A stretch of DNA of 49,005 nt from Eubacterium sp. UBA3279 (lineage in GTDB: Bacteria; Bacillota; Clostridia; Lachnospirales; Lachnospiraceae): the NCBI GenBank assembly GCA_002361775.1, contig DETV01000009.1, positions 10,546 through 59,550 on the forward strand, given 5' to 3'. Shown piece by piece: positions 41,773 to 49,005 of this stretch; the stretch's first letter is position 1; each line of letters opens with the position of its first letter. A model generated the notes under the pieces. That model was not told the origin of the DNA. It saw nothing but the letters and a program-made list of their open reading frames with translations, and searched no databases. The position numbers and the translations under genes are program-made.

Positions 41773-43488
41773 TCTCATACCCTCCTACAAACTCTACTCC
41801 CGGTTCCAGAGTATATTTCTTTTCTCCGATCCATAAGGTTCCTCCTGGAACATCCGTTTTAACCCGAAGTTCTTTTTTATTCATGGAAACCTGAACACAA
41901 CCTCCCGGTACAGGCACCTTCCCTGAAAACTCTTGCAAATCTCCCAGCATAGGCCGCACATCAAAAGTTTCATAAGCAATCCCTGTATTTTGTACTCCTA
42001 ACCGGAAATTACCCAAAAGATAAATCGGACTGGCGCTCCATGCATGACAAAGAGATTTTTCATAAGGATTTCCATACATGGCATAATGCTGAACTCCTTC
42101 CATGGCAGGATCATATTCTTCATATAAGGTGGTAGCTCCCGTAGCCAGCATACTTCCATAATATTTCCGAATAGACTCTTCCAGAAGCATTCCATTTCCT
42201 GCCAGACAATGCACCTGATTTTCATAAAACTTAAAATATGGCGTAGTAATCTGGGCTACTTTGTCATTTAAAATTACTTTTTCATAAATATCTTTTTTCT
42301 GTTTTTCATTACAGGGCAAAAACAGATATGCCAGAATATTGCTGTGTCTTGTCACATTTCTTTTTCCCGATTCATAACTGTCTATAAATACCTGCTTTTC
42401 CCGATCATAAAATTTTTCAAAAATCTGCTCCTGAAGTTTTTTTGCTTTTTCCCGGCATCCCTTATCAGATATTTTTAAAATATCACAGATTTTTCCATAG
42501 CTTTCCATGGCTTTTGCATATAAAATCTGCTCTCCACACAAAGCTCCTGTCTTATCCATTGGCGCCCAGTCAATAAAAATCCAATCTCCCGGCTTTCCTC
42601 TCATAAAACCGTCTTCATCTGTACGGTTCAGACAAAAATCCATAACTTCATTCATCTGGGGAGCTATCTGTTCCAGAAATTTTTTATCTCCATACGTTAC
42701 ATAATAATCATATAAACTGATGATCCAGAAAAATGTGTAATCCATGATGGTGTTGATATGTACTTTAAAAGGACTCTTTCCTCCTAATGCTATCAATGTT
42801 CTCTTTTCAATCTCTTTATCAAAAAAAAGATAACGGTTCACAAAAAAACTTTGATACGCATCCGCAGACCACACCCAGCGATCCCTCTTAATTCCATCCA
42901 GGAAAAATTCCCGACTGTTCAGGTGAAAGGTATAGGCCGCCACATCCCACACTTTATTCACAATTTCCTCATCACACCGGAATTCTCCTCTATACTCCAG
43001 GGGAAGATACTCATATTCCCCCTGTATTTCTGCCTGTTCATCACTGACAAAAATGTATCGAAAAGCATAAGGCATATAAGAAATCTCTCCATTTTCCGGT
43101 GTTTCATCAAAATGAATCACACTCCAGTCTGCATCCAGCGCTTCCTCTCTGGATTCTCCAAACTGTACCCTTACCTGTTCTTTTTTTAGACCGGTAATTT
43201 TCGTTCTGGCAAAAGTCTCCTTTCCAAAATCAAACAAAACTCCACCGACTACTTGCTCTTTTTTTACATAACTTACCGGAGCATAAGCAAAGGGAAATAC
43301 TTCCGGTGTCTGGTCCGGATTTCTGAACCGTTCATAAGTCCCTACCGGTTCCCAGTTATGGCTCATATCATCTGCCACCCAGGACTCATCACTTTCGATA
43401 ACCCCATCCACATAAATGCAGGGAAATGTTTTCATATTTGCCACCCGGATACTCACTTCTGTCGTTCCCGGTTTCAGTTTTATTTCTG
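41759..43488 (-). pseudogene. GH78-like gene lacking its 5' end
   Basis: About 570 codons remain, from SEIKLKPGTTEVSIRVANM to the stop. Family features are CIYVDGVIESDESWVADDMS, the barrel motif FFLDGIKRDRWVWSADAYQS, GDWIFIDWAPMD, and the C-terminal beta domain (GKVPVPGGCVQVSMNKKELR). Related proteins start with another domain of roughly 200 residues, missing here. The open frame continues to a stop near 43514 without an ATG and runs into the antisense of the AraC gene. A GTG at 43456 could still start a truncated protein, but no ribosome binding site precedes it. The barrel itself looks intact. It overlaps GH2 downstream by 14 bases. Confidence 0.75.
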
Positions 43489-44154
43489 ATTGCTCCCGAT
43501 TCTCCCCATGATATTACCATTTCCGATGAAGATTCCGTGGTAATAAATATTATCATCCGAAAAAGTACTTTTCAGTCTGTTTTTTTTGATTTACTGTCTC
43601 AAAATAATTTGATTTCACTGTTTTTCCGCAGTAATTTTTCTTCTGATCCAAAACCAAACTATCTCCTGTTTTTTACAGGACAGGAAAAAAGTGTGCGATC
43701 TATTATAAAAAATCTTACTCTTGAATTATGGAAAACTGATGAGTACACAAATACATGCTGCATTAACTGGATGCATATTCTCCTTACTTTTGTACTTCGC
43801 CATCACAGCGATACCGCCCTTTACTATAATTTTCAGGCCAATGAGAATTTTTCTCTGATTATCAACTATATAAAACATCACTATCAGACTCTTACTCTGA
43901 CAGAACTATCTTCCTTTTTTCACTATACAGAACCATACCTCAGTTCTCTTATAAAAGAAAACACAGGAAAAAACTATTCCCAACTAATCCGTGATCTTCG
44001 TATCCGTCAGGCAAAAAAATATTTAAAAAACACCAATTTAAAAATCGGGGAAATTGCCGAACGCATCGGCTACCATTCCCCCGATCATTTTACCAGTACC
44101 TTCCGCTCCGTAACAGGGATTTCTCCCAGCGCATGGAGGCAAAAACATAATTGA
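43483..44154 (+). pseudogene. AraC-family regulator lacking its 5' end
   Basis: From LIAPDSPHDITISDEDSVVI onwards it reads as the late part of a cupin sensor domain (NIIIRKSTFQSVFFDLL, FFRSNF, NYLLFFTGQE). The C-terminal double helix-turn-helix is complete (YQTLTLTELSSFFHYTEPYL, IGEIAERIGYHSPDHFTSTF, SPSAWRQKH). The first 60 or so residues and the start codon are missing. An ATG at 43426 is in frame but lies within the antisense GH78-like gene and its codons give no AraC similarity. The same deletion joint near 43485 removed the start of both divergent genes and their shared promoter region, so it is probably not expressed normally. Confidence 0.72.
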
Positions 44155-44160
44155 CAATTT

Positions 44161-45267
44161 TTATCTTGGCCAGCGATCTTCTTTTTTAGCCAATGGCTGA
44201 AAATTCTGATGTGGTTCTGCCTGATACCAGTATGCTACGCTGGCCACATCGTCCTGTCGTTCAAAAAGACCTCTATATCCCACACCAATCTGCTGGATTG
44301 TCACTCTCAGATTTTCGTCAAAACAAATCGGATCCTGAATATGCCAACGATAAAAACCTCTCATGGGCATACAATCATCATTATGATACGGATTATGAAT
44401 TGCTTCATCATGAGAAGAATAATAAGGATATCCTAAATATGGTGTACAATAATTCTGCTCTACCGTCTTTCCATTTACCTGTGCAGCAAAGCTCCAGGAA
44501 CCTCCAAAATAATCTTCTGTACCCGTTCCGCAAATTGTAGGATATTCTTCATCACCATCAATATAGAATTTTATTTCACCTTCACCCCACCAGTATCTTT
44601 CCAGTGTGGTCAGCGCCATATATGTTCCTACATAATGACCCTTACCTTTGACCTGATCCAAAATCACATAATCTTTCTGCAGTTCTGTAATCTTCTGTCT
44701 TCTCCACTGAGCATGAAAATAAGCAATATCTTCTGGTAATTCATCATGAAGACAATAATCTACCTGATAGAAAAAAGCAGGAATAGAGTTTTTATGTTGA
44801 TTTTCTAAAGTTATCTTTGCCTTTTTACGGAAAGGCATCTGAAAATAACTGTTCAGTCCTCTACTGGGAACTACCACAACCGGAAGTGAATTTACTACAC
44901 ATTCTCTTCCAAATCCACAACAGAAGAAATCTCCCAGAGGGCTTTCCACAGATGGTTCTTTCTCATCATCCCAATACATCCGGAGTACCAAATCTCTCAA
45001 GACAAAACAATCTGCTTCTGTAGTTTTATCTGTTACTGTAATCCAGATATGATTGATCACACCCGGTCCTTCAATTTCTGCAAGAGTAACTGTCTCGCCA
45101 CTGGGAATATCTCTCAGACATGGACTTCCTTTTCTTGATGGGCCCAATTCGCTGGCAGCCATTCCCCCTTTTCCCTTCTCTCCATGGGGATTTTCTGCAT
45201 TAATTGCTCTGCTTTTCATATGCTTTGCCAAAGGAAGATTTCCCAGGCTTCCTCCAAACTGATACAT
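44161..45267 (-). CDS. GH172 (DUF2961) glycoside hydrolase, second copy
   Basis: A 368-residue paralogue of the enzyme at 8826. It shares NHIWITVTD, SPLGDFFCCGFG, LPEDIAYFHAQWRR, WWGEGEIKFYIDGD and YPTICGTGTEDYF. Its extra segment YYSSHDEAIHNPYHNDD before MRGFYRWHIQDPI distinguishes it and may alter specificity. Candidate catalytic glutamates are in GEGE and TEDY (inference). No signal peptide. The start follows GGGAGG. It ends 6 bases from the end of the broken AraC gene (convergent) and lies downstream of GH5, with a 127-base gap that includes TGTCAA/TTGACA but no convincing -10. Confidence 0.87.
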   Translation of the reverse strand: MYQFGGSLGNLPLAKHMKSRAINAENPHGEKGKGGMAASELGPSRKGSPCLRDIPSGETVTLAEIEGPGVINHIWITVTDKTTEADCFVLRDLVLRMYWDDEKEPSVESPLGDFFCCGFGRECVVNSLPVVVVPSRGLNSYFQMPFRKKAKITLENQHKNSIPAFFYQVDYCLHDELPEDIAYFHAQWRRQKITELQKDYVILDQVKGKGHYVGTYMALTTLERYWWGEGEIKFYIDGDEEYPTICGTGTEDYFGGSWSFAAQVNGKTVEQNYCTPYLGYPYYSSHDEAIHNPYHNDDCMPMRGFYRWHIQDPICFDENLRVTIQQIGVGYRGLFERQDDVASVAYWYQAEPHQNFQPLAKKEDRWPR

Positions 45268-45394
45268 TTTAATCCTCCCGTTATGCTTTTATATCACCAA
45301 CTATACTGTCAATACACTACTGTAGTTTCTATTATAATCAAATAAACCAACATTTTCAATCAAAAATGTATCATATTATGTTTTCAACCCGGAC

Positions 45395-47071
45395 TTAAAA
45401 TTCAAGTTCATCAATCTGTATAATCCCCTTTTCAACTGAAATCCTAACAGACCAGGCTATATTTTTTTCCAGTTTTACTATTTCATACACTTCCGCATTC
45501 TGACTATTTACTTCTATTGTTTTTTCTATTTTCTCTCCCGTCTGGCTTTCCCCCATCACACAGACACTTCCTGCACCTCTCATAATAGCTTTTACAACAC
45601 ACAATTTCTCCACATCTCTGATAGTATATGATATTTTTTCTCCCTGACATAATTCTATACAAAGATCCTCTAAGGGATTAGAATGCCGAATTTTTTCTTT
45701 TGTAGGTACAACCACGTGTTTAGGTGGTTTTACTCCTGGTTTTAAAACCATTTTCATACCTTCTTCTGTCCTAAAGCCAAAGGGATTACCAAATTTCCAT
45801 CCCTGACCTTTTCCACTTCCTTCATCAAATCCCACTGCCGGAAGAGTAATTCCCGGTTGTCTTAAATTATATCGATTATTTTCCCATGAAATAATGCAAT
45901 TCTCCAAACGGATATTTTCAATCATCTCATCCAATATCTTCTGACTTTGATTATATGACGGACGAGGTCCTCCATTTTTTATGTACTCCCTTATTGATTC
46001 CCATCCTTCTGGTAAAGGATAACGTACTGTACCTGCCCCTTCTCCCTTAGGATCATCTGCCGACTTCCAGGACCACAACGCAAAACCAATATCATAACTT
46101 GCAGCAATTTCGTAAAATATACTGTTTTCTTTCGGGCCACTTCCACCCTCACCAATCCAAATGGGAACATTACATTTTATACTGGAATCCAAAAAACGAT
46201 ATAAACTTCTTACTTCGGGAGAAAATCCATAATAATGCGTATGAATACACCAATTATTACATTCCGGATCGTAATTATGGTCAAAGATATCCATATCCAT
46301 GGAAAATACTGCTCCTTCCACTGTTACCATATGATTTTTATCATATTTCCTTATACGTGAAATTAATTCATCATAAAATTCTCCTAGTTTTGGAATCAAA
46401 TATGCACAATCCGGACCTGAAAGAGGTTCATTCATTAAATCATAAGCGCCTATAATCCAACGATCTCTATATCTTCTTGCAAATTCTTCCCATAAAAGCA
46501 TCGTTCTTTCTCTGCTCTCTGGCTCTGTAAAAGTATGAGGACGATTATCTAATCCATCATCACAAGCCAAACCAGATTGACCTCCCGGTGCGCCATGCAA
46601 ATCTAAAATTGCATAAATTTTATATTTTTCACACCACTCAAAAACCTCTTCCAATATTTCAAATCCCTCTTCCAGCCATTGAATATCTGGTTCCTCTGCT
46701 AAAAACAAACGGCTGCTCACAGGAAGTCTCACAGAGTTATATCCCATTTTTGCCATCAGGCAAATATCCTCTTCACTCAAATAATTTTTTGCCCATCGTT
46801 TCCAAAAATCTTTTGCATATACAGAACCGCACAGTTCTCTTACTGTACTATCCATTGTCCTTCCTCTTTCAAATCTTCTGGGAAGTGCAAAATCATTGAA
46901 ATCAGCTCCCTCCACAAATAAAGGAACACCACCAATCATAAATCCTTCCGGATTCATCCAATTTCCGGCTCCCCATCCCCGAAGAACTACCGTTTTTCCA
47001 TCTTCATTTACTATCTTTCTGCCATTTGTATGCAGAAATCCTTTTACACGATCTCTTGAAAATTTATTCAT
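45395..47071 (-). CDS. Glycoside hydrolase family 5 enzyme with C-terminal domain
   Basis: A 558-residue protein. The GH5 barrel spans about residues 20-380: VVLRGWGAGNWMNPEG, GYNSVRLPVSSRLF, LDLHGAPGGQSG, the acid/base Glu215 in YDLMNEPLSG, HTHYYGF, and the nucleophile Glu308 in IWIGEGG. A beta-rich domain of about 160 residues follows (VGFDEGSGKGQGWKFGNPFG to the end), which may bind sugar. No signal peptide, so it should be cytoplasmic and act on oligosaccharides rather than on polymer. AAAGGAGAG precedes the start. It lies 64 bases downstream of the LplC-type permease on the same strand, which suggests it works on the transported sugar. Confidence 0.88.
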   Translation of the reverse strand: MNKFSRDRVKGFLHTNGRKIVNEDGKTVVLRGWGAGNWMNPEGFMIGGVPLFVEGADFNDFALPRRFERGRTMDSTVRELCGSVYAKDFWKRWAKNYLSEEDICLMAKMGYNSVRLPVSSRLFLAEEPDIQWLEEGFEILEEVFEWCEKYKIYAILDLHGAPGGQSGLACDDGLDNRPHTFTEPESRERTMLLWEEFARRYRDRWIIGAYDLMNEPLSGPDCAYLIPKLGEFYDELISRIRKYDKNHMVTVEGAVFSMDMDIFDHNYDPECNNWCIHTHYYGFSPEVRSLYRFLDSSIKCNVPIWIGEGGSGPKENSIFYEIAASYDIGFALWSWKSADDPKGEGAGTVRYPLPEGWESIREYIKNGGPRPSYNQSQKILDEMIENIRLENCIISWENNRYNLRQPGITLPAVGFDEGSGKGQGWKFGNPFGFRTEEGMKMVLKPGVKPPKHVVVPTKEKIRHSNPLEDLCIELCQGEKISYTIRDVEKLCVVKAIMRGAGSVCVMGESQTGEKIEKTIEVNSQNAEVYEIVKLEKNIAWSVRISVEKGIIQIDELEF

Positions 47072-47098
47072 TACTTCTCTCCTTTAAATATTCAAATA

Positions 47099-47130
47099 GC
47101 TCTCCCTTACAGGAGAGCCACTGTTTTTTT
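47099..47130. terminator. Hairpin between the sugar permease and GH5 genes
   Basis: GCTCTCC / GGAGAGC (seven pairs) with a T tract on the plus side (47124-47130). On the minus strand, the direction of the genes, it is followed only by TATTTGAATATTT, so it may be a partial terminator or a processing/stability stem that lowers GH5 expression relative to the permeases. Confidence 0.4.
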
Positions 47131-47135
47131 ATTGA

Positions 47136-48023
47136 TCAACCTTTTACACCGCCTACAACAATACCTTTTACAAAATACTTTTGGAAAAATGGATAAATAC
47201 ATAAAACCGGAAGTACACCAACTACTGCAATCGCCATACGAATACTTACACTCGGAAGTTTTGATACGTCCACTGCTGATGTTACTGAACTTTGTCCACT
47301 TGTCAAATATTGAATATTAGTAATAATTGTATTTAAAATAGCCTGAATACTATATAGACTTTCATCCGTAATATAATATAAACTATTCATCCAGTCATTC
47401 CAGTATCCCAAACCAACCATCAGAGAAATAGTTGCCATCATGGGTTTTGACAATGGCAATACAATTTTCCATAGAATTTTATATTCTCCTGCCCCGTCAA
47501 TTCTGGCAGCCTCTACCAGTGCATCCGGAATATTGGCAGTAAAGAAAGAACGCATCATAATAACATAGAAAGCATTCATTAAAAGTCCTGGGATAATTAA
47601 TGCCCATAATGTGTTTTTTATATGAAATGTCTGTGTCCACATCATATACGTTGGTACTAAACCACCATTAAACAACATCGTAAAGAAGACAAAAAAGGAA
47701 AATCCATAACGAAATGGAAGTTCTTTTCTGGACAATGGATAAGCAAATAATGTAGTCATCATCACACTGACAAATGTACCAATCACTGTTACAAGAATAG
47801 TAATCCCATATCCTTTAATAATTTTTGCACTGCTCTTAAATAAATATGTATAAGCATTAAGTGAAAAATCTTGTGGCCAAAAACTATATCCATTTTTTGC
47901 AAGTGCAGCTTCACTAGATAAGGAAGAAGAAATTAACAGAAAAAATGGTGCAAGTGCCGCCATTGTCAATAAAATGAAAACAATATTTAATACGATTTGT
48001 CCTGTTTTATTTTTTGTTACCAT
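47136..48023 (-). CDS. Sugar ABC transporter permease, LplC/YtcP type
   Basis: A 295-residue CUT1-family permease with six membrane helices. The ATPase-contacting EAA loop is EAARIDGAGEYKILWKIVLP, followed by the usual P/LSKP. The long loop after helix 1 and the ending FFQKYFVKGIVVGGVKG are typical of LplC-like proteins, which import complex oligosaccharides and often share a distant MsmX-like ATPase. It lies 17 bases after the LplB partner. No ATPase gene is in the window. Confidence 0.92.
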   Translation of the reverse strand: MVTKNKTGQIVLNIVFILLTMAALAPFFLLISSSLSSEAALAKNGYSFWPQDFSLNAYTYLFKSSAKIIKGYGITILVTVIGTFVSVMMTTLFAYPLSRKELPFRYGFSFFVFFTMLFNGGLVPTYMMWTQTFHIKNTLWALIIPGLLMNAFYVIMMRSFFTANIPDALVEAARIDGAGEYKILWKIVLPLSKPMMATISLMVGLGYWNDWMNSLYYITDESLYSIQAILNTIITNIQYLTSGQSSVTSAVDVSKLPSVSIRMAIAVVGVLPVLCIYPFFQKYFVKGIVVGGVKG

Positions 48024-48040
48024 ATTTTCTTCCCCCTTTC

Positions 48041-48976
48041 CTAGAATAAAGCATTTTCTTCATCTATCTTACGAACAATGTAGTTAGCTGTTAATACAAG
48101 GATAAATCCCAATACCGACTGTAAAAAGCCTGCTGCTGAAGCACGTCCCACATCATTCAACTGTGTTAATCCTTTATATACGAACACATCAATCGTATCT
48201 GTTACAGAAGAAATCAATCCTGAACGCATAGGTACCTGATAGAACAAACCAAAGTCTGAATAGAACATACGGCCCAAATTCAGCAATACCATGGTGATAA
48301 TCGTTCCCTTTAATCCTGGAAGAGTAACATGCCAAATCTGTTTCCATTTATTAGCACCATCCACCGTAGCCGCTTCATAAAGAGAAGAGTCAATTCCTAT
48401 TACCGTTGCATAATAAAGAATACTGGAATAACCAAATCCTTTCCATTGATTTACAATAGTTAAAATAAAAGGCCAATATTTGCTTGTCGTATACCAGCTA
48501 ATCGGTTCACCACCCATGCTGACAATTAATTTATTTAAAAAACCATTTTCCTGACTCAAAAAACCAAATACTATATAAGAAACAACAACCATAGAAATCA
48601 GATAAGGAATAAGAATAACTGTCTGATAAATCTTTTTATTCATTGTTCCCCTGAGATTATTCAACATAATAGCAATTGCCACTGCTAAGATATTTCCTAA
48701 TATAATAAATACCAGATTATATCCTATCGTATTTCTTATAATATTTAACGCATCCTGTGTTTTAAATAAATACGTAAAATTACTTAATCCTGCCCAGTCA
48801 CTGCCCCAAATTCCTTTACTGTAATCAAAACGTTTAAATGCAATAGTCAGACCGGCCATTGGAATATAATTGTTAATGATTAAATAAATAAAACCTGGAA
48901 GCATCATGGAAAAAAGTGCTAAAGTCATTTTTGTTTGTGCTCTTCTTTTTTTTGGTTTTGCACCTGCTTTTGCCAT
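48041..48976 (-). CDS. Sugar ABC transporter permease, LplB/YteP type
   Basis: A 311-residue partner permease with six helices and a basic N-terminus (AKAGAKPKKRRAQTK). The EAA loop is EAATVDGANKWKQIWHVTLP. FKRFDYSKGIWGSDWAGLSN F is a hallmark of the LplB branch. GGGAGGATACA precedes the start. Only 29 bases remain upstream before the window edge, so the operon promoter and any further genes, such as the solute-binding lipoprotein, must lie outside. Together with LplC it probably imports the glycans attacked by the GH5 and GH172 enzymes downstream. Confidence 0.92.
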   Translation of the reverse strand: MAKAGAKPKKRRAQTKMTLALFSMMLPGFIYLIINNYIPMAGLTIAFKRFDYSKGIWGSDWAGLSNFTYLFKTQDALNIIRNTIGYNLVFIILGNILAVAIAIMLNNLRGTMNKKIYQTVILIPYLISMVVVSYIVFGFLSQENGFLNKLIVSMGGEPISWYTTSKYWPFILTIVNQWKGFGYSSILYYATVIGIDSSLYEAATVDGANKWKQIWHVTLPGLKGTIITMVLLNLGRMFYSDFGLFYQVPMRSGLISSVTDTIDVFVYKGLTQLNDVGRASAAGFLQSVLGFILVLTANYIVRKIDEENALF

Positions 48977-49005
48977 TGTATCCTCCCTATTTAGTCAAGT
49001 CTTTT

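Noticed and set aside
43426..43482. ATG at 43426 as the real start of the AraC gene
   Set aside because: Its first 19 codons lie antisense to well-conserved GH78-like sequence and show no cupin similarity; no ribosome binding site precedes it.
1..49005. tRNA, rRNA, complete insertion sequence, prophage or replication origin
   Set aside because: None was recognised on either strand; no transposase, integrase or phage structural genes were found.

Overview
The window looks like a chromosome segment of a low-GC, spore-forming, strictly anaerobic Firmicute, most likely a gut Lachnospiraceae. The signs are AGGAGG-type ribosome binding sites, a spore maturation gene (SpmB), rubredoxin with bacteriohemerythrin, an orphan TrpB2, and many cytoplasmic glycoside hydrolases with AraC regulators and an LplB/LplC-type sugar ABC permease pair. 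Genus level is a guess.

Layout. 1-2.4 kb: GH29 fucosidase divergent from an AraC regulator, then a small GIY-YIG protein. 2.7-7.1 kb: housekeeping genes (TrpB2, bacteriohemerythrin, a 53-residue rubredoxin, MATE exporter, SpmB). 7.1-9.9 kb: DUF4091 protein and a GH172 (DUF2961) enzyme. 10.1-10.6 kb: relic of a type III toxin-antitoxin locus (consensus promoter, two RNA repeat units with pseudoknot potential, terminator, toxin gene with an early stop). 10.6-12.5 kb: second MATE exporter and an iron-dependent alcohol dehydrogenase remnant.

12.5-27.3 kb is one eleven-gene minus-strand operon with a good promoter at 27.3 kb. It encodes RfbF, RfbG and RfbH (CDP-glucose to the 3,6-dideoxy-4-keto stage), a YerE-like TPP enzyme and a YerF-like reductase. 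Together these predict a CDP-activated two-carbon-branched dideoxy sugar of the yersiniose type. With them are a lipid-phosphate glycosyltransferase (GT2), a Wzx-type flippase, two large multi-membrane GT-C-like proteins and two CapK-type adenylate-forming enzymes. Together they resemble a lipid-linked pathway decorating a surface polymer with an acylated or otherwise modified branched sugar. No E3 reductase partner for RfbH is in the window.

27.4-28.7 kb: a DUF3990 (ADP-ribosyltransferase-like) gene overlapping a partner gene, toxin-antitoxin-like, followed by a double palindrome resembling an IS200/IS605 end. 28.8-34.8 kb: domain-permuted GH3 and a large GH78 rhamnosidase. 34.8-35.5 kb: a gene-free stretch holding a 55-base inverted repeat. 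35.5-39.8 kb: a tiny GH3 relic, then a heterodimeric ABC exporter preceded by its own promoter, a 37-residue leader peptide and an intrinsic terminator, an arrangement typical of ribosome-controlled attenuation. 39.9-44.2 kb: decayed glycan genes (GH2 without its acid/base region; a GH78-like gene and an AraC gene that both lost their 5' ends at one deletion joint). 44.2-49 kb: a second GH172, a GH5 enzyme and the two sugar ABC permeases, running off the window edge.

A recurring theme is clean deletion: at least five genes have lost internal parts or 5' ends, some with short repeats at the joints, while their flanks remain recognisable. The intact hydrolases carry no visible signal peptides, so this bacterium probably imports oligosaccharides (fucose-, rhamnose-, glucose- and furanoside-containing) and splits them inside the cell.
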